A stretch of 64,000 bases of DNA from Thalassia testudinum (taxonomy: Eukaryota; Streptophyta; Magnoliopsida; Alismatales; Hydrocharitaceae), in contig JAZHRO010000003.1 in assembly GCA_037157565.1 (NCBI GenBank), positions 42,173,001 through 42,237,000 on the forward strand. Reading direction: 5' to 3'. Position 1 is the stretch's first letter. Every line of letters starts with the position of its first letter. Both the position numbers and the translations under genes were made by a program. Positions 58,668 to 64,000 of this stretch are shown here, one piece after another. The notes below the pieces were generated by a model. The model did not search any database, had not been told where the DNA came from, and saw only the letters and a program-made list of their open reading frames with translations.

Positions 58668-59943
58668 TAGTATTAGAAACGATCTTAAGCTGAAGATTTT
58701 CTTCTGAGGTGATACAGGTGTGTTTACTATGGAATATTGTGAGAACCAATTGTAAAGAAGACTACCAGTACTTTAAGTCTCACATGACATAGATCATCTC
58801 TCAACTAACCAGGACTCTTGATATTTAAACCTTAAGTACGATTTCCAGGACCCAGGAGGTTTTTGCCGTACTCGAGAGCTCAAGAGGTTATAGTTTGTGC
58901 ATAGTGAAGGATCAAGACTGACCAGATGAACATTAAGACTCAATCCCAGGGTTTCACGAATTTTTAAGTACAGGTTGGTCCTAGTTTCAGCTCATGTCTT
59001 CGAATTGACCCTTAAGATGATGACGGAAAACTCACTCCCATTTTCTGATTTTTTTTTTTTGTGGCTCACCGAAAAACAAAGTTTACAGACATTTATGAGA
59101 TATACTGACTCTTTTAAAACATCTCTTTTTTTTTCTTCTTTTTTTCTTTTTTTTTTTTTTTTTTTTTTTGGTGGGAGAGTTTCTTTTTGGTGGAAAGAGT
59201 CGCTCCTAAACACAAGACTAAAGCCTGGGATAAAAAGTCTACCTGCGCGCACAGGTAAGGACTCCACCTTCCCTAATGAACACTAGGGTTGGATCTTATG
59301 TTCACCTGGTCTTTCTTGATATGTGTAGTGTGAACCAAGTTTACTTAAGCTCTCAAGAAAAAGCAAACCAACGGATCCTATACTGGTGTCTCAGGTACAA
59401 GAATACATCCTTAGTTAGGAGAGATCTTGATCTATTTTGTCAATGCTTTAAGTGAATTAAGCCGAGCCTGAGCGAATCAAGCTTTTGTGGCCTGGAAAGT
59501 CTTCAAAACAGAGGTTGAATATCCATAAACACTTATTGCCTTTTTGTTTCAGCTTCAAGATCATTACTAAACACCATTTATTATAATATATATATATATT
59601 TTTTTTCTTTTTCTTGCATATTTATAAATAGGTGGGAACTGTATGATACCATAACATACCCGGATCCTATGGATTCCTATCCACCCCCCCATGCCAAACA
59701 ATGCTATGTCCTCATATGCATGCAGGGAAAGGCAGAGGAAGGATGGAAGATCGGGTAACAAGAGCTGAGGTTCAGGGTATAGATCAGGGTGGAAGGGTGG
59801 GTGGATGGTGGGTGGTGAAGAGAAAAGTGAAGTGATTGCGATAGAGGTGTGAAAAGTGATGGTGGATGGTGAGTGCTGTTAGGGTGCCTCCCAACAAGCG
59901 CTGAATTTAATGTCCCCAGCTGGACTCAGAATGAGGCAAAGAA
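58668..59943 (-). other. Q2 3' non-coding region
   Basis: Aligns with Q1 23,557-24,900, including the homopolymer block (T runs on the plus strand at 59,105-59,170), the (TA)n run near 59,590 and the CACCATCC-rich part near 59,800. No gene is seen. Confidence 0.75.
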
Positions 59944-62900
59944 TTAGTTACCCTTCAGCAGGGCAACGGTTTCTCCAACGGGGGCAGGTTCATGAGTCAG
60001 ATAGGGTTTCAAACGCTGCCCGTTGACCGTAAATTTACGCCCAGATTTGGGATCTTCGATTTCGACGGCCCCATTGGGGAATGGTCTTGAGACCAGAAAA
60101 GGACCAGTCCATTTGGACTTCAATTTCCCAGGAAAGAATTTGAGTCGGGCATTATAGAGCCAAACTTGCTGAGATGGCTCAAATTCCTTCCCGGCGAACA
60201 TGGCTGTCGTGAAAAGCCTTAGTGCGCTGTTTAAAGGTTAGAGCAGAATCATAGGCTTCACGACGGAGCTCTTCCAGCTCTTGGAGTTGGAGTTTCCTTT
60301 CTCGTTCACACAAGTCTGGGTCGAGGTTACATTGGCTAACCGCCCAATAAGCGCGGTGCTCCAACTCCACAGGCAAATGACAAGGCTTCCCGTAAACGAT
60401 TCTATATGGAGACATACCAAGGGGAGCCTTGAAGGCGGTCCGATACGCCCAAAGTGCGTCAGTCAGCTTGTCGGACCAATCCTTACGGTCAGGCCGAACC
60501 ATTTTTTGGAGAATCTGCTTGATTTGCCGGTTCGACACTTCCGCCTGGCCGTTCGTCTGAGGATGATACGGGGATGCGATACGATGGTGGACTCCGTACC
60601 TCCTCAGAAGTGCCCGAAAAGAAGCATGGGTAAAGTGGCTTCCTCCATCCGAGATAATGGCCCGAGGGATCCCAAAACGCGCAAAGATATGGTCCTTGAC
60701 GAATCGGGTGGAGATAACATGGTCAGCACGGCGTGCGGGAATAGCCTCGATCCATTTTGAAACATAGTCGACGGCCACGAGGATGAATTCGAAGCTGTTG
60801 GATGGAGGAAAGGGACCCATGAAGTCAATTCCCCAGATGTCGAAGATTTCTGCAACTAGGATGTGTTGCAAGGGCATCATGTCACGACGTGCCATTGACC
60901 CTAATGACTGGCACCTAGTGCAATGTTTGGCATAAGTGTGCGCGTCCTGGTGAAGGGAGGGCCAAAAGAAACCGCACTGCAACACCTTGGCTGCAGTTTT
61001 CCTCCCAGAGAAATGGCCTCCACAGGCCTGATCGTGGCAGAAGGATAGCACACTGGGGAACTCACTGTCAGGAATACAGCGACGGATGATTTGATCAGCA
61101 CCTATCCGAAAAAGAAGTGGATTATCCCAGAAATAATACTTTGCTTCTGCCATGAGACGCTCGCGCTGGTTTTTAGGCCAGCCACGTGGAAGAAATCCAG
61201 AAGCAAGGTAATTGGCAATGTCGGCATACCACGGTCCACTTGCCACATTTATTGCCAATAGGTGCTCATCAGGAAAAACTTCATTAATTGGCAGAGTAAG
61301 TCCAATATGGTCAGGGTCCAGTCTGGAAAGGTGATCAGCCACAACATTCTAGGCTCCGACCTTATCACGAATCTCAATGTCAAATTCCTGGAGCAGAAGG
61401 ATCCAACGAATCAGTCTAGGCTTGGCATCCTTCTTGTGCATGAGATGGCGAATGGCCGCGTGATCAGTGAAAACAATAACGTGAGAGCCCAGAAGGTAAG
61501 AACGGAATTTTTCTAGCCTAAAGACGACTGCCAGTAGTTCCTTTTCAGTGGTAGTATAATTACGCTGGGCCTCGTCCAACGTCTTACTGGCATAGTATAC
61601 CACGAAGGGGTGTCTATCGCGTCTTTGTCCCAGGATGGCTCCGACTGCAAGGTCTGAAGCGTCACACATAAGTTCAAAGTCGAGGGACCAATCAGGCGGC
61701 TGGAGAACAGGGGCCTTGGTGACAGCATTACGCAGCTGCGTGAATGCTTGTATACAGTCAGGGCCCACGTCGAAGGGCACGTCGGTTGATAGGAGATGAG
61801 TTAAGGGTCGAGAAATTTTGGAGAAGTCTTTGATGAATCTCCTATAGAAACCGACGTGTCCCAAGAAGGAGCGGATTTGTTTGACAGAACCAGGCATAGG
61901 AAAATCAGCAATGACATCGAGCTTAGCTCTGTCAACCTCGATACCCCTATCGGAGATGATATGTCCAACAACAATTTCCTCGTGCACCATAAAATGACTT
62001 TTTTCCCAGGAAAGCACGAGGTTTACATCAATACATCTCCTAAGGATGCGAGTCCGGTTGGCAAGACATTCGTCGAAAGATGGTCCAAAGACTGAAAAGT
62101 CATCCATGAAGACCTCGAGAAAGTCACCCACCATGTCATGAAATATCGCCAGCAAGCATCTCTGGAAAGTTGCTGGCACGTTACAAAGTCCGAACGACAT
62201 CCTTCTAAAGGTGAAGGTGCCGAAAGGGCAGGTAAAAGTGGTTTTCTCTTGGTCTCGGGGGTCTATTGCCACCTGGTTATATCCTGAGAATCCATCCAGG
62301 AAGCAGAAAAATTTATTTCCCGCTAACCGCTCCAGGATTTGGTCAATAAATGGTAGCGGGAAGTGATCTTTCTTGGTTGCAGCATTGAGTTTCCTATAAT
62401 CTACACACACTCTCCAAGATGTAGGAGTGCGTGTAGGGATGGATTCGCCCCTGTCATTGACACGGATGGTGAGTCCTGCCTTTTTGGGCACAACGTGAAT
62501 CGGACTCACCCAGGGGCTATCGCTGATCGGGTAGATTATACCCGCATCCAGCCACCTAATGATTTCATTCTTAACGACCTCCCGCATGTTAGGGTTGAGA
62601 CGTCGCTGCATCTCGCGAGAAGGTCGAGCCTCCTCCTCCGTATATATACGATGAGTGCAGTAGGAGGGGCTAATACCAGATAAGTCTGATAAAGACCATC
62701 CAATAGCTGCCTTGTGTTCTAGGAGGACCTTAGTTAGTTTGCACTCCTGCTCCATGGTTAATTTTGAACTGATGATTACAGGGAGCGTTTTATTTGGTCC
62801 CAGGAAAACATACTTGAGTGTATTGGGCAGCACTTTTAGCTCGGGACTTGATGGGGAAGGATCTAGCATTTCTTGGGACGAGAGTGTCCCAGACGGGTAG

Positions 62901-63990
62901 GAGAAGAAGTTAGGAGGAAGAAACTGGCCTTCAGATTGGCCAAGAAGAGGGGCTTCTTGGATAGATGGATCCAAAAATGAATAGCCCCAGTGAGAAGTAT
63001 ATGGGCTCAAGGTCCCAGTGTGGATTTGTAAATCCGCCTGATTTGGCGGGGAAGAAAGGGAAATTCGGTCTTCATGAGTGTGGACCGATAGTGAGTAGCC
63101 TGGATATGACTCAGACCACGAGGTATGGGAAGCGGAGAAAACCTCGTCAGAAGTCTGGCCAAGAGAAGGTACTGGACAAGGGAGGGATTGGGGAACATCA
63201 CAGTATGCGTTGGTCAGGCAGTTATCAGTGTTTATAGGTAATCCGCAGCAGTCCGAATAGGTCCCAATTAGTCTGATACACGCGCTGACGGCCATGTCCT
63301 CGTCAGACGTGTCATCCTCAATGCAATCGCAATCAAAGTTCTTGGCTGCCTTGAATATGTTAAGCTTGAGCTTCTCAGATCCAACGGCAATCTCAATACA
63401 GCCCGACTCGCAGTCGATGTGGGCGCGGGCTGTGGCCAAGAAAGGTCGACCGAGGATGATCGGACAATCAGAAAGTGAACTAGGAACTTCCATATCTAAA
63501 ACAAGAAAGTCAACAGGAAAACAGAGACTGTTGACCCTAACCACCACGTCTTCCACCACACCCTTCGGGATTTTGACAGAATGATCTGCCAACTGTAACG
63601 TGACAGGGGTGGGTTTCAGATTTCCCAAGGAAAATTTTTTGAGCATGATGGTCGGTATGAGATTGATGGAAGATCCTAGATCAAGCAAGGCACGGTTAAA
63701 ACTGCAGCCTTGGATGCTACAGGAAATCAGTAGTGTGCCCGGATCTTTCTGCTTCGGTGGTAAGTTTGACAGTATAGCACAACTCGCATGAGGCGAGAGA
63801 ACCACCGGATTCTTAGTCTTCTTTGACTGTCGCCTGGGTGTTGTGTAGTCTTTGAAAAATCGAGCGACAGTAGGTATGTGGTCGATTGCCTCGAGCAGGG
63901 GTACCTTGATTTCTACATCCCTGAACAAATTACGTAGGTTGTCAAAGGCCTGCGTATTTTTCTTTTTGCCTTTTGGCTCCCTTAGTAGAG
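59944..63990 (-). pseudogene. pol: Q2 pol, one stop and one or two frameshifts
   Basis: Minus strand, least damaged pol of the window. Protease (ALLDLGSSINLIP), RT (FCFLDGFSGYNQ, FMDDFSVF) and RNase H ([30 protein letters not shown]) are in one frame from 63,928. TAG at 61,349-61,351 replaces the CAG of Q1 (GAQNVV). The same frame resumes through the integrase HHCC knuckle, [18 protein letters not shown] and NGQAEVSN, so all three catalytic acids are present. An extra G near 60,194 shifts the frame; the tail reads on to the stop at 59,944. A missing G near 63,993 probably breaks the link to gag. Confidence 0.92.
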
Positions 63991-64000
63991 CCTAGGGAAT

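Larger units (their letters stand above)
56302..64000 (-). mobile_element. Q2: Q-family element, minus strand, runs out of window
   Basis: 3' LTR 56,302-58,628, PPT, 3' non-coding region, pol, and the gag/pol junction at the window edge. Its gag, leader and 5' LTR lie beyond 64,000. It is inserted in the gag of U with AATAT on the visible side (56,297-56,301). Organisation and sequence follow Q1 throughout. Confidence 0.93.

Overview
The window is plant nuclear DNA made almost entirely of nested, decayed Ty3/gypsy LTR retrotransposons. I see no host gene, tRNA, rRNA or CRISPR array. Three signs point to a flowering plant and the Athila-type (non-chromoviral) lineage. Primer binding sites read TGGCGCCGTTGCCGGGGA or close variants, complementary to the 3' end of plant tRNA-Asp. 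The LTRs are long (1.7-2.8 kb). The pol order is protease (active-site motif DLGAS or DLGSS), RT (FMDDFSVF), RNase H, then integrase (HHCC, then WGIDFMGPF). I sort the elements by LTR type into families P, Q, R, S and T, plus an older host element U; these names are mine. No species assignment is made.

Layout. Positions 1-5,390 are a mosaic of truncated pieces: a P-like LTR end (1-949), an antisense pol scrap (950-1,623), an S-type LTR on the minus strand (from 1,624), and a T-type plus-strand LTR ending at 4,907 with its PBS and a leader remnant. P1 (+) runs from a 50-bp stub of its 5' LTR (5,391-5,440) through a broken gag and pol to a 3' LTR starting at 13,727. That LTR is split by Q1 (13,800-27,258), a complete element with 2.3-kb LTRs and a perfect ATAAC target duplication, and resumes at 27,264-29,952. 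P1 abuts the integrase of P2 (-, 29,953-36,194), an internally deleted element. P2 lies in the gag of R1 (+, 36,195-43,302). R1 lies in the gag of P3 (-, 43,303-50,716), which also carries a Q-type solo LTR (43,679-46,288). P3 lies in the RNase H region of U (-, 50,717-56,301). U also carries an S-type solo LTR (52,172-54,416, perfect AATAT duplication) and Q2 (-, 56,302 to beyond 64,000).

The insertion order inferred from who interrupts whom is U, then P3, R1, P2, P1, Q1: six levels. Every gag or pol carries stops or frameshifts. Many of the stops are TAG where the related copy has CAG, as expected from deamination of methylated cytosine. Q2 has the least damaged pol.

The most interesting signals are non-coding: (a) hairpins in the Q LTR leader whose stems are kept by paired substitutions between copies; (b) a two-part stem-loop in all four Q LTRs with a nearly invariant loop; (c) U3 hairpins upstream of the TATA box in P LTRs whose arms change together; (d) a small hairpin 15-18 nt before the 3' LTR shared by three LTR families. 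All comparisons were made by eye.
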